Made by a program: the position numbers and the translations under genes. Shown in pieces: positions 23,897-36,400 of a stretch of 64,000 nt of DNA. The first letter of the stretch is position 1. Each line of letters opens with the position of its first letter. The DNA is from Schistocephalus solidus (taxonomy: Eukaryota; Platyhelminthes; Cestoda; Diphyllobothriidea; Diphyllobothriidae): positions 124,001-188,000 of the forward strand of contig WEDG01003449.1 of assembly GCA_017591395.1 (NCBI GenBank), read 5' to 3'. The notes under the pieces were generated by a model. The model was not told the DNA's origin and searched no databases. It saw only the letters and a list, made by a program, of their open reading frames with translations.

Positions 23897-24161
23897 GTCT
23901 GTGTACAAGTTTTCCAAGGAAGCCCCCTTCTACGATAATCCTCCTGAACTTCACCTCGACCTTATGTGCCGTGGTCTTTGGACCAGACTGGTTTACCTCT
24001 GGAATTTGAAACGCGATGAAAGGATGAAACGGCAACTTAACTTGACCGATGCAGACAGGGAAGTCTTCCTGAAGGACTCCTCATCCACCGGACCGAGCTA
24101 TTCTGAGAGCTCAGCAAGACGTCTTTTTCCCGATGTTTCAAAAATTTTAAACGCGTTGTGA
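23897..24161 (+). CDS. Probable 3'-terminal coding exon of an unidentified gene
   Basis: An intron-like stretch ending TTTTATCGTTTGTAG is followed at 23897 by an open frame of 87 residues to TGA at 24161. It begins G|TCT, so the preceding intron would be phase 2. The protein segment is compositionally coding-like: VYKFSKEAPFYDNPPELHLD, LMCRGLWTRLVYLWNLKRDE, LNLTDADREVFLKD, then a Ser-rich linker and RRLFPDVSKILNAL at the C-terminus. The middle (about residues 30-43) could form an amphipathic or short hydrophobic helix. I do not recognise the family. No earlier exon was found on this strand, and no clear AATAAA follows. It could be a fragment of a gene starting left of this window or a decayed exon. 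Confidence 0.45.
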
Positions 24162-27100
24162 CTATGGCTGTCTGAAGTTGTTTCAGATCCATTGGCGGTC
24201 TTCAGCATTGCATCTCCTTCCTTCCGGCTGGGATTGCTTCCCTTTTTTACATTGCAGCAAGTTAAATATATTTTACGCAAATCTTATTCATCAATATCTG
24301 TAAATTAGTCACCACCTCGTTTACCTCCTTAAGTCTACTTTTCACAGCACAGCTGTTAACGGAATTTTGAGCCTCTCTGAACTTCAAGTAGAGTACTGCT
24401 TACGGATTTAAATTCTACCTGTTCATACTGATATGTCTAGAATTCATTGCTTTCACTCAGTTAAGATAACGCGAACTGAGGTGTGGATTTGTTCACCAAC
24501 TGATAGTCTCCCAATTCCATCTCGCCGGAACTGGAGTGAAAATGACCTCACGATTTCATCTGTCACCTGTTATGTGTCGACGACTGGCTGAGCCGCGTCT
24601 TGGAAGCCCGCCAGCTGACCGGAATATTCGGTCCTACTCCGGACTGGAGACCAGACTGCAACGGCTCCTTAATGTGCTCTCTATGATGCTCATTTACATG
24701 ACCTCCCTTATTGGGGGCTGCTTCATGGACACCCATTAACCAAAATGTGCATGGTACGCTTGGCCGCGGTTCCAACCTCTCCATCCTCTGTATTCCCGTC
24801 CATCAGGCGTCTTGAATTTGTCTTATGAGCGGATCATGACGGATTTTAAAGGCAGGGAGTTAGGTGCACAAAGCTCGGCTTCAATATAAAACCTTGCCAT
24901 CGCCTCCCTCTCTGGAGCCCTAGAGGTCCTCGTCGCTTGCTGGGTGGGAAATCATTTTTGTGAGGAAACTTCCAGCGCGTGAAACATGTCCAGCCACGGG
25001 ACGCTTGTAGGCGCTCAACGATGCAACCAACAGAGAGGTAAAGCGGGCGTTGACTCGGATGCTTCATAAAATTCCACCCCTTGTAACCCATGAGTCGACG
25101 AGCCGTTGTGGTCTGCCCTAAGAACTACTGCAAGCTAAAAAACTGGCGGTCGCGACGGCCGAGAGGATTGGTGAATTTCTTTCCCTGGTTATTGTCTGGC
25201 GGCTAATGGTACGCCTTCTTGTGCAAGTAGGAAGAGGTTTTGCGTGTTAGCGACTGTGAGATGCTAGGTGGGTGAACTCTAATGCTAAGGCTTCACCATC
25301 GTTCTCGTACTATCATCCTCACTTGGGGGTTCGGAAGCCATGATTTCGCATCTCCCCGTTTTCGCGAAGTTTTAGAGGGGGTCTTGATTTTCAGGCTGCA
25401 GCCTGCAGAAACCAACCAACCTTTGCCTATAACTAAGGTCGCTACGCGGGGGGTTCAGTACGAAACCTCAGACATATTCTTTTCCGTGTTTTTCCCTCAG
25501 TACTGCTAACTTGTATGTTCTAGTTTTTACATGCGATTTTTCGTATAGTAAGCGTTGTCAGAACTAGTTTTCGCGAAAGATACTTAGCGGTTTTCATTTC
25601 GTGTCGGTTTTGTTCACATATGGATAAAGCAGAATGGTAATAGTACGTTCACTGCGGGTCGTCCCCGATACCGTGCACTCACAGTGATCGAATAGACAAG
25701 CGTAGTATATTCTGACTGCCTGATAGATCAAGACTGACAAAATCTAATATTTCAGTCAGTACTTGGTGTCCGTCGATCCAGCGATTTCCTGGAGCAAACA
25801 CATTCCCTGTGGGCTGCAAAGGTCATGACCAGACAACCAATTATAAGGCTGAATTCGACCCTGTTAGTGGACCATCTGCGTTCGGTGTGAGCTCATTTTT
25901 TGGGGTTTCTGATCACAAGTGGTAGTGAGGGTTATTATTGGCTGCGTGAAGGCAAAGTAAACTCGAAACAGTTTCCTAGCAACCTATCGGCACTGCCGCC
26001 CTCCTCCCCCCTGAATAAAGTAGTATTATTTAAAGTTGAGATTAATGATGTTTGATATATCAGGCAAAATTGAGCAAGGGCCTAAGTTGCATAAGGGGCA
26101 AGATTAACAAGTTATAAATATGTGCTTCCCCGTTTGTTTGAGTTTGCATTTATCCACAGCGAGAGCTTGGGTGTGTCCGGGTGGGGCGCTGGAGGACGAC
26201 TCCTGGCATCGCCTTCAACTTACTTAGGGCCTTTGCATGAGGAACAGGTCTATAGAAAAACCTAGTTAAAATTAACTTAAAAAGAATATCCTGCTGATTG
26301 TGTTAGGTGAGAACGGTAAAGATTAATCATAAAGGCTTCTCCACTCGGTGAATCCTCATTGCTGAGTGCAGGAAATTAGAAGAATCGACGAGAAGTTGAG
26401 ATGATATGCTGGTCAGGAGACAGATGGGGGATGATACTGATGGCCCTCAGACCTCGCCCACACCAAATGCGTTCACAGCCAGGTCGACAGCAGCCTTTGC
26501 AACAGCCGATCTTGCGTGCGGTCGACCTACAGTCGAAGTGTTAGAAGATAAATGTCACTTTTTAAAGTCATTAGTGTATAGACAGATTTGGCTGTTTTGA
26601 AAGAGGTAGGTAGATGCATCCATAAAATTTTTGGTGCTGGCTGCCAGTCACCAACAGGTCTGGGACGTTACACTGTACGATTGTTCCACTTTTCTAGCCT
26701 GGGCTCTATGTTTCCACTTTACAACCGGAAAACGACAGAATATTTGCCACCCCGTAGACGTTAGCGAAATGCACTGTTTTAATGTTATTCAAAATATTTC
26801 ATTTAAAAAGAAGTATGTGCCTAAAGCTGCGTGTGAGAAGTCAGTGCAGAAATTCCTGGCTGCACAGGTTCCAACGCGAGGTGGATAACTTGGTGGAGAC
26901 TCAAATTCTACCCGTGGGAACAGAACCTCAGTTTCAGTTTTTAAAGCAGACCCTTTTGGACGCAACACAAAGGGGCTTTCTAGTGTCCACAAGATCCTAA
27001 ATCACAATTTTCGGGTGTGAGATACGGACATCAAGCCCAAGATATCGGAAAGATGTTGGTTCATAGCGTCTTCCACGAAAGAGCTATTTGCATCAGTGTT

Positions 27101-30100
27101 TTCTGGAATGGGGTGCAGATGCCTAAGTGAATTATAGTCGTGATATATCGCATGTAACCAATGATTTCACAGCAGTACGCATTTTCCCGACCCAAAATAC
27201 ATTGGCGCAAAAGTAATATATAGTTAGTTGGAAGGCTGCCTTTTGCGGTCCCCGCTGACAGGACTATCTCTGGTGTGGAGCGTGGAACAAAGGGACCAGG
27301 ATGGTATTGTGTCTGACTATTCCGGTCGGTCCCACTTTCTCAAGCACATCCAAGGCATTCCGGTAACTCATTTTAAAGTGCCTGCAGCGAGTATGAGAGG
27401 AGAAAGCTCAACAGTCAGTTTAATAGGGCACACAAGATAGACGGCGATGTGCACTGTCAGCTTCCTAGATTGTTTATCGTCATGCGATTGACAGCGAATA
27501 AATCACAAATTGCCATTCCAGATTTCCTTGATTTTGCCGAGGAAGTTTTTGATTTTCGACTGTCCTTCGTTCAGTGACCGTGTGCTAAAGCTCTAGAACC
27601 GGTGTAAATGTTCCTTTCAGTCTTACGATCAGAGCAGGTTTGTGAATACCACGCCCAAGTACCTCCAAATAATCCGAATTGAAGCCGATAAAACATGGAC
27701 CTGGAACCTAAACGGTAAAGCTTTTGGCTTAAAAATGTTCCACATTCAACTGATTCGAATCGAATTCCCAGATATCCACTTGGGGTTGGCATATGGCCGT
27801 TTGATAATGACGAATAGGTTGGGAATAGGCCTAACCTTCCTTGTCATTTTAGGTAAACATTATAGAGTACTGCTTGCTCGTCACTTTATGAGTGCTCGCG
27901 AGGGTCCCAAGTCGGGTGCCCCAATGTACACTGAAAAGGCTTCCTTGAGTTCTGCGATCAGCATAGATTGGAGAATGTCATTCCGGTCCGTTGTCAACAT
28001 CCAATGTCCTTTTTTGCCTACAGCACCCTTATTTTGGATAGTGATGACAATTGAAAAGAGGAAATTGGGGCCCCTTGCGCTTGGTTACATCGTAGCTGTC
28101 AAATTTTCGCTGGTGTTTGACTATGAAATTCCAATAATCAGAGTCATCGCGTTGTTGGCGTGTTAATTCCTTTTTTGAACTCCCATTTGAATTTGCTCGC
28201 CCTTGTGAACTCCTTTCCCTTTAGGATTTTTGTCGGATGAGAGAGCGAGAGAGAGAGAGGACTACCTGCGAGAGCTATAAACTAAACTCCAAGGTGTAAC
28301 GAGACGACCGCGTTCCGTACTTCACTTAAATTAACGAATGACCCTTCCCCGCTCAAAATACTGCGGTATCCTCAGTAACCCATGCGGTATGTTGTTGTCT
28401 TGCTGGGGCTGTACAATTTTTTCACTTTAGAGAACATAATATGGGCACAAAATCCAAGCGCTACTGAAAGCACTTTTCAACCGAGATACTTTTCCAAGCG
28501 ATAATGTTTCATAAGGAGACGGCGTCAGGTATATCCCATTGAAATACACTAGACCTCTTCACTATGGTCAATGTCCGATATTTAATATTTTAGAGCGGAA
28601 TTTTCTAGGCTATTCTATTTGTGGATCTCCTGCAAGCAAGCTGTATTCTTTGATACTGGAAACAAGAAGGATGCACTTCGTAGGGTCTGAGGGATGAAAA
28701 AAATCCAAGTTCATGGACATGTTCCTAGAGGGTGAAATGACAATTACATACTTTTCCTCATTCTACTTATGTAGGCTGAATCTAAGTTCATTCCTCTTTG
28801 CCGAACATTTTATATAGAGATAAAGACGGTGGAGCCTGAGACGACAGTCGTTTTGGCTTTCTTCAATGGCTCTTGAAGTCATCATCTACACTCCCGATCG
28901 ACACCTACGACTGATCACAGCCGAATGTAAGATAGATTAACCTCAGCTTCCGCTCATGAGAATCAGTGCACACGCACGTTGAGTAGACTCGTAAGTCACC
29001 TAATTATGTACCTCTGCACGATCCCTACCCCCAGAGAGTTCAAGCATTGGGTCGTCAAGTATGAATTTTGTAGTAAGGCATGTGGCTAACTTTGACAGTT
29101 TTTTCACGCTGGTATTACATTTTTTTGTTTTTGAAAGCTGTCACACATTTCCTCTTTCAAAACCATTTTTTCGATTTAAAGTACATTACTTATTTACTTA
29201 CTTATTTGCCCACCCTAGCTTTCGAATTCAGACGTGAATTGATGTACTTATTAGTGTAGCTTATAATATTATCTGTCATAGCTAGCCTTGCAAGCAAACA
29301 GGCTAAACCAGATAAAAGATCATTCAACAAACACGACGGGCTGAGACGAAATAGAAACCTGCTTGCCCTCACTGATAAAAAAAACAGAGGTAAAGGTCAT
29401 GAATTCAGTTTTACAATTAATATAATATACTTTAGGCCACAAAAAGGGTTTCTGAACAACTAAAATATGGAACCCGGATCAAAATTAAGATGCTCTGCCG
29501 GTCTCGAGCCCGCATACATAACTAGATGCAGTAACCTGGACAATGGTATGTGCGCGTCCATGTCAATATACTAAACCGCTCCAATTATGGGTGGTCATAA
29601 CATCCTGTAAGAGTCATTGGTTTCGTAGTTGCTCGGCGAAGGAACCAGGTACGAGCTCAAAAGCGCAGACGATAAAAGCCCAGGGTCTCCTTTTGCAGCA
29701 GTTTACATTTTCACTATACAAAAAGTGGTAACAGCCTCCACAGGGCTTTTCTCACGGACAACTAATTTCTTATAAAGCAGTGCACCAGGAACAGACACCG
29801 GCAGTTCCGTAAATTATTTACAAGACAAACAAAAATTGATATTCAGGGGTCTACGAACCTAGCCCTTAAGTCGCATGCGGGTATCTACTCTCGTAGTAAA
29901 CCTTCATGACGGACAAACGCCCGATTATGAGATTGAATCAAGGCTTCGAGGGAAAATTCTGGAACTACGTTCAAGGACCTCCTCAGGGGAGGTATGTGTC
30001 AATTTCGTGACTACACCTTGAAAAGCTCGCCCAACTGCCATCAAGATCCGGGTTGGCACCCTCTAGGGATTATTTAGCTGAAGCGCCCATGAGCACGGCA

Positions 30101-31131
30101 AACGAGTAAGTCATTTAAACCAGGAGGCGTTCAGTTTTAGAGAGGTGGTGCGATGACAGCGACTGAGGGATCTAGGCTGCCACTAGATAACCTTTTTCTT
30201 CGGGAATTTACTTTTGCATGTATTAACATTACTACCGACCTCTTGAGCTCGTTAAATTCCCCGTGTAAGGCGGCCGATATTAGCTCGCGTAACCTGTGTT
30301 TGTCACAAAAGCGGATAAACTTGAATTGTCACAAAAATCTCTATTTCTGATCATCCTCAAGTACTACGTGGAAACCAATTTAAACTCTTAATACCAGTTC
30401 AGATTATCATAATGACACAGTACTCAGGGCGTTCAGAAGCTTAATAAGGACTTCTTATTGCTTATTTATAGCTTGCGCTGGATTTTATCTGGTAGCCCTT
30501 GGTTATAGACTTTCCGCATTTTGTCGACAAATCCAAATCCAAATGATGATTAATATCGCCAATCTCCTGATCCACCAATGTAGAGAGAACTTTCCCAGTT
30601 GGCCATAATGTCGGCCAGTTGTCTCTGCAACTCGCCTTTTAGTTGTACGATAGTCTAGAACTTTCTCCGCGGTATACTTGAAAAGGTCATACGAAGAGGA
30701 GGCGTTCAAGGGAAAAGGTTCATTTTTGACTTGGCGTTTCAAGCAGCAAATTCGATGACGCCTCTCAAGAAACTGGGGTGGCCACCCATGGATCTTATAA
30801 GGAAATTTGTGCACAAGGATGTTCGGGCTCCGAATATGATTGATTTGATTGTTGAAACGTCCGAGTTCTCCTGGTGAAAGCCCTTCTCATTTTGTTATAC
30901 GAAACATAGGAACCACATTCGCACTGGCATTAGTTTTAAACGCCTTAGGAGGACAAAAATAATTGTCAGATCCCAAAACTAATGAAAATTCGGCTAAGAC
31001 ATTCGGCCTAGGCAAATTTTGGCGATCACACAGGACATGGGAAAACTGGAAATATAATTATAGCCTAGAGCTCATGAAACTCCAATATTTGACTACAATT
31101 CTAATTTCTTCCCTATCTAAACCAGCAAGAC
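24162..31131. other. Long region without a supportable gene
   Basis: Seven kilobases in which I can support no gene. The longest frame (27642-28166, 174 codons, plus) has no known motif. The minus strand is also fairly open there. A short GA run lies at 28240-28258 and a (CTTA)n-like run at 29185-29207. Highly decayed retroelements are likely but I could not name one. Confidence 0.35.
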
Positions 31132-31470
31132 GAGCCCGTGGCTCAATGGTTAGATCGTTGGACTTCTGATCAACATGTCGCGGGTTTCAACATCAGATGA
31201 TGCACCACGTATGGTTGGGTATGACTGACTGATAGCCGCTAGTGAGTCATGAATGGCCATTCCAGTCTCCCGCGCCTTTGCCGGCAATATTCTCTGCCAA
31301 CAATATTTTTCATACAATGTCTACTTAATCATTACTAGGTACACACATTTATCAGCTGTTGAAAAAGGCTGGCGTTGTGCGGGTTTCGGAAAGGGAGGAA
31401 GAACGTGCGCATTGCAGGAACTACTAACCTGTTGTATGAAACGTCGGACGTCCATGAAATATCAAGATAT
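31132..31470 (+). repeat. tRNA-derived SINE
   Basis: 31132-31200 starts GCCCGTGGCTCAATGGTTAG (A box). It then has TTGGACTTCTGATCAA, an anticodon arm whose loop CTTCTGA carries TCT (Arg type), and a decayed T arm CGCGGGTTTCAACATC. The body contains GAATGGCCATTCCAGTCTCC at about 31252-31271, similar to AAATGGCCACACCAGTCCC at 49183-49201, so the two are probably copies of one SINE family. The sequence runs into a GAA microsatellite. Confidence 0.6.
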
Positions 31471-31483
31471 CTCATCAAAAGAC

Positions 31484-31979
31484 CCACCGAAGAAGAAGAA
31501 GAAGAAGAAGAAGAAGAAGAAGAAGAAGAAGAAGAAGAAAGAAGAAGAAGAAGAAGAAGAAGAAGAAGAAGAAGAAAGAAGAAGAAGAAGAAGAAGAAGA
31601 AGAAGAAGAAGAAGAAGAAGAAGAAGAAGAAGAAAGAAGAAGAAGAAAGAAGAAGAAGAAGAAGAAGAAGAAGAAGAAGAAAGAAAGAAGAAGAAGAAGA
31701 AGAAGAAGAAGAAGAAGAAGAAGAAGAAGAAGAAGAAAGAAGAAGAAGAAGAAGAAGAAGAAGAAGAAGAAGAAGAAGAAGAAGAAGAAGAAGAAGAAGA
31801 AGAAGAAGAAAGAAGAAGAAGAAGAAGAATAAAGAAGAAGAAGAAGAAGAAGAAGAAGAAAGAAGAAGAAGAAGAAGAAGAAGAAGAAGAAGAAGAAGAA
31901 GAAGAAGAAGAAGAAGAAGAAGAAGAAGAAGAAGAAGAAGAAGAAGAAGAAGAAGAAGAAGAAGAAGAAGAAGAAGAAA
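31484..31979 (+). repeat. GAA/AAG trinucleotide microsatellite, about 0.5 kb
   Basis: Almost pure (GAA)n with occasional single-base phase shifts (extra A) and one AAT interruption near 31829. The long Lys/Glu/Arg and Phe/Leu/Ser frames across it are repeat artefacts, not proteins. Confidence 0.97.
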
Positions 31980-32056
31980 GGTTGTTCGTTCACAAGAATC
32001 ATTGCTTTATTAGTCCGAGCTTTCGAACTCTAACTGGATCCCATCGTCAGAGATAA
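31980..32056 (-). mobile_element. Penelope-like terminal module (tentative)
   Basis: On the minus strand the sequence reads CTCTGACGATGGGATCC, then GTTCGAAAGCTCGGACTAAT, then AAAG, immediately followed by the CTT-strand of the microsatellite. CTGACGA and CGAAAG are spaced like the CUGANGA and GAAA core boxes of the hammerhead ribozymes that terminate Penelope-like elements. I could not draw a convincing stem II, and no Penelope ORF is visible nearby. This is a resemblance only. Confidence 0.35.
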
Positions 32057-32164
32057 AACGGCAACACGAAACGAGTAACGAGACTGCTGTTACCAACGAA
32101 GTGGAGGCAGGAACGGGGAAATGAACGAGAATTAGTTTATACTGACATTCGACTTTTACAGTAT

Positions 32165-32300
32165 CTATTGCACACTCTCATCTCTACCCATCTGAGACTG
32201 GGGCCAGGACAAAGTCAAAAATACAGGAAGTGTGATTGGGCACAGTGGCTGATAAAGATAAATCGCCCGTCTTCCCGTGCCAAACAGGCCTGGTCCTAAT
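32165..32300 (+). repeat. Dispersed repeat, copy 1 (partner near 40560-40700)
   Basis: CACTCTCATCTCTACCCATC...CTGGGGCC...GATTGGGCACAGTGGCTG aligns in order with CGCACTCTTTCCTCCCCCACC...CTGGGCCC...CATCGGGCGCAGTGGCTG at 40567-40652. It is short and non-coding, probably a SINE body. Confidence 0.45.
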
Positions 32301-33074
32301 ACAATGGATCAGGGTCACAGAGGCCACATTCAGAATGAGCCATTGAAGCCTGATTCTCCGTCCTCAATTATATCGTCAGTCGGCAGCCTTCCAAGCCATG
32401 GTTTTTAGTGCATCATGATAGATTCAAACGCGTCGCTTGTATCGGCAGTTCGAGCACAGAAATCCCTCAACAGGTAAGCATAACAAAAGGGTAAGAATGC
32501 GTGAGGAATGTGATCTGAATTTTTAAATCGACGTCCTTATAAAAAGCTGAATAGCAGCAAGCCTCGAGGTAACTTTAATCTGATAATTCTCGTTAAAATT
32601 ATTTGTATTCGGGAAGCTCTGAGCGTAAAAAAATGGTTGGAACAAAGCATCTGAAAATTTAGAGCAGTATGACCTACAAGGACGACAGACCATCAAATGG
32701 ACAATTCTGCCTTTTTAGCCACCATCAGCCAATGCAAGCCAAAACTCTTTACTACTTGAGTAACAGAGTGCATAACATGTCAACTACCATCAGTCTATTC
32801 CAGTCTATTCCGATGATAAAGCTGAAATGAGGGGTGGGTTTTTCGAAATAACCACAAATGTCTCCTCCAGCGTTCTTTGTCCTTGATTTTATGAACTCTC
32901 CCGTACGAGATGCCATTCATCGTGCGACCGCTTGCATGGGTTCTGGGTTTGGAATTCTAAGATAAAACGAACATTCCCAGTTGCGTCCAAACATCAGAAC
33001 GCCAAACTTATTAGAAAATAGACAAGGGGTCAGCAACAGATAACCCGTGGAACGTGTCTTATCCCAACTCTAAG

Positions 33075-33185
33075 GCAACCCAAACCCTAATATTAACCTT
33101 ATCCCCAAGCCAAACCTTAACTTTAAACAACATTTTAACTTTAACCCCACCCCTAAGCCGAACCCCAATAAGAACTTAACTGAGC
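33075..33185 (+). repeat. Degenerate telomere-like C-rich repeats
   Basis: Irregular runs such as AACCCAAACCCTAATATTAACC, CCCCAAGCCAAACC and TAACCCCACCCCTAAGCCGAACC resemble decayed CCCTAA units. Similar stretches occur at 60110-60245 and, in the G-strand sense, at 54395-54440. Confidence 0.5.
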
Positions 33186-33479
33186 AAGACCTACTTAGAC
33201 AAAAATAGTAGCTAAGCTTGTATATTAAACCCACTCCCGACTAGATACTATATACTTACCAGAAAATGTAACAGAAGGAACTGCTCTTATTTAAAGTGAA
33301 TCAATACAAGCTTTTGTAAAGTGTTAGAGAAAATTGGTTTCCAGTATACCTGAGCGTGCCAGTTAGGGCAGCTGAACCATAAATATTATATACAAACGCA
33401 AGCAGAAATATCTTGAATAACTGTTCTTCTCTGTATGCAGGTTTGTAGAGAGCAGCTGGGGTTTAGGGAGTGCAAGTTA

Positions 33480-36400
33480 GGGGTATTATCACACAGATAG
33501 CATTGGCCGCTCCATTTGTCTCGTACATGTATTGAATGTTCCTGTGGCCGCCTCTAACTGGTACCTAACTCTCACCTGTGGCTCCGCGAAGCAGGGTTCT
33601 TCCAGCGGCCACACCCCGGGCAACCGCCACGACCGGCGGGCTAAACCAGGTGGGGGTCTCCGGTGTTGTGTGTGCCTCCACACCCGGTATGTCTGACTCC
33701 CGAACTTCCCACCTCACCCCCTCTCAAAAAGTCCTACAGTGGGGGCGACAGCAACCCCGTAGGCGGCCCAGGCTAACTCGGTTCGTTCTCCCACTAAAAC
33801 GAAACCGTGACCCATAGTGGAGTACGGCAGCCGTCTGGGATGTCCGAGCAGCCCTATTTAGGGACAGAACTGCTTGCCTCCTCGCGGAGAAAGAGGCTAG
33901 AATAGGCACCCTAAACAAATGCTGGTTATCACGTCTTCTGCAGCCGGCCACGGCTCGCAGATCGCAAAATACGCGGTCGTAAAACTCAAACAAACAACAA
34001 TACACCCCGTCCCCATCCCCCTCGTTATACCCTCCAGGCTGCTCGGGTGAGTCCAATCACACTAGCAGCCTGGAATGTTCGTTCCCTTTTATACAATCCT
34101 AGGAGCAACAGGCCGGAACGGAGGATGGCGCTAGTCGCTCGGGAACTGGCGCGCTACAAGGTGGACATTGCTGCTCTCAGCGAGACCCGATTCTCTGAGC
34201 AGGGTCAGCTGGAGGAGGTGGGTGCCGGCTACACCTTCTAGAGCGGCCGGCCAAAGACAGCGCGACGCGACGCTGGTGTTGCCTTTGCCATCCGGAACGA
34301 CATCGTGGGACGTCTGCCCTGTCTGCCGCAGGGTGTCAATGATCGCCTGATGAGCCTCTGTCTGCCTCTTCGGGGAGACCAGTTCGCCACCATCATCAAC
34401 GCCAACACTCTCCCAATGACGAGCTCTGATGCGGCGAAGGACAAATTCTACAAGGACCTGCATGCCCTGCTGGCGACTGTGCCGAAGGTGGACAAGTTAA
34501 TTGTCCTTGGTGACTTCAAAGCCCGCGTCGGGACGGACCACGCTGCCTGGCAGGGAGTGCTGGGTCCTCACGGTCTCGGTAGCTGTAACGATAACGGCCT
34601 CCTTCTTCTGCAAACGTGTGGAACACCGTCTCCTGCTCACAAACACCTTCTTCCGCCTTCCAACGCGGGAGAAGGCCACGTGGATGCACCCTCGGTCGCG
34701 GCGCTGGTATCTGCTGGACTATGTTCTCATCCGTATGCGAGATCGACAGGACGTGCTGGTAACCAAGGCGATCCGCGATGCCGATAGTTGGACAGATCAC
34801 CGCCTCGTCATCTCCCAGATGAGGCTCTGACTGCAACCCCGACGAAGGCCCCAATTTAAGAGGCCGCCAGGTAAGTTAAATACTCTTTTGTTAAATTTGC
34901 CTGCTCACTGTTTTGATTTCAGCAACCAAATAACTGAGAAACTGGAGAAACTGCATGCTCAAGATAATGCTACCGTAGAGACACGATGGTGTCAACTGTG
35001 AAATATTATCCAGTCCACCGCCCTCGAAGTCCTCGGACGCGCACGCTGTCAACACCAGGACTGGTTTGACGACAACGACGCAGACATCAGCAATTTAGTC
35101 GCAGAGAAGAATGGACTACACAAAGCCTACATGCAGGATGCCTGGATGATCCGAAAGGCTGAGGAAATCCAGGGATATGCGGACCGCAATGAAATGAAAA
35201 ACTTTTTCAAAGCCATCAAGACCATCTACGGCCCCTGTATCAAGGGGACCGCACCGCTGCTCAGCTCTGACGGCACAACAATGCTGACAGATAAATCCTC
35301 AATTCTGAAGCGCTGGACCGAGCACTTCAGAAGTCTCCTTAATTGCTCATCAGCCATCTCCGATGCTGCTATTGACCGGCTCCCTCAAGTGGATACGAAC
35401 AAGGACCTGGATCTGCCACCTTCCCTACCAGAAACCATCCGGGCCGTGCAACAGATTTCCAGCGGTAAAGCACCGGGATCCGACGCAATCCCACCGGAAG
35501 TCTACAAGCACGGTGGGCCCCGGCTGATGGCAGAACTCACAACAATATTTCAGGAGACGTGACGTAACGAACAAGTTCCTCAGGATTTCAAAGACACGAC
35601 CGTCGTCCATCTCTACAAGCGGATGGGAAACCGGCAAATCTCTGATATCCACAGATGCATCTCGTTATTCAACATCGCCGGGAAGATCTTCGCCCGGAGG
35701 CTTCTCAATCGTCTGAACGGTCACCAAGAGCAGGGACTGCTCCCAGAAAGCCAACGTGACTTCCGAGGACACCGCGGAACAACTGACATGATTTTTGCCA
35801 CTCGCAAGCTACAAGAGAAGTGCCAGGAGATGCGAACCCACCTCTACACTACCTTCGTTGATCTGAAGAAAGCCTTTGACACGGTGAATCGCGACAGACT
35901 GTGGACAATCATTCAGAAATTCGGTTGTCCTGAGCGGTTCACGCACAAGGTGTCTCAGATTCATGACGGGATGATGGTGCGCGTCACTGAAAACGGAATG
36001 GTATCGGAAGCATTCGCAGTGACCAACGGAGTTCTCTGTTATGCTGATGGACGCCTTCAGGATGAGGCCCATGGGATTTGCATCGCGTACCGAATTGACG
36101 TGCACCTTCTCAATAGTTGGCGTATGCGCGCCCCAACGCGTGTGTCTATGACTACAGTCCATGACTTGCTCTTCGCCGACTACTGCGCCCTTAACACCGT
36201 GACGGAGGAGGACATGCAAAGGAGCATGGACTTCTTCACCGCAGGCTGCGCCACTTTTAGATTAACAATCAGGACAGCCAAAATGGTGGTCATGATCCAA
36301 CCGCCACCCAGCGCAGAATACAATGCTCCCCGAATCAATACCAACGGTATTCAACTCAAAAATTTGGAAAACTTTGCTTGTCTGGGAAGCACACTGTCAC

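Noticed and set aside
27642..28166. 174-codon plus-strand frame
   Set aside because: No recognisable motif, no splice context, and the opposite strand is also fairly open, as in decayed transposon sequence.
30503..30814. 103-codon minus-strand frame ending in a hydrophobic run
   Set aside because: No motif, no convincing splice sites, no repeat partner.
31253..32056. Long Lys/Glu/Arg-rich reading frames on plus and a Phe/Leu frame on minus
   Set aside because: Direct translation of a GAA microsatellite; the frames end just outside the tract.
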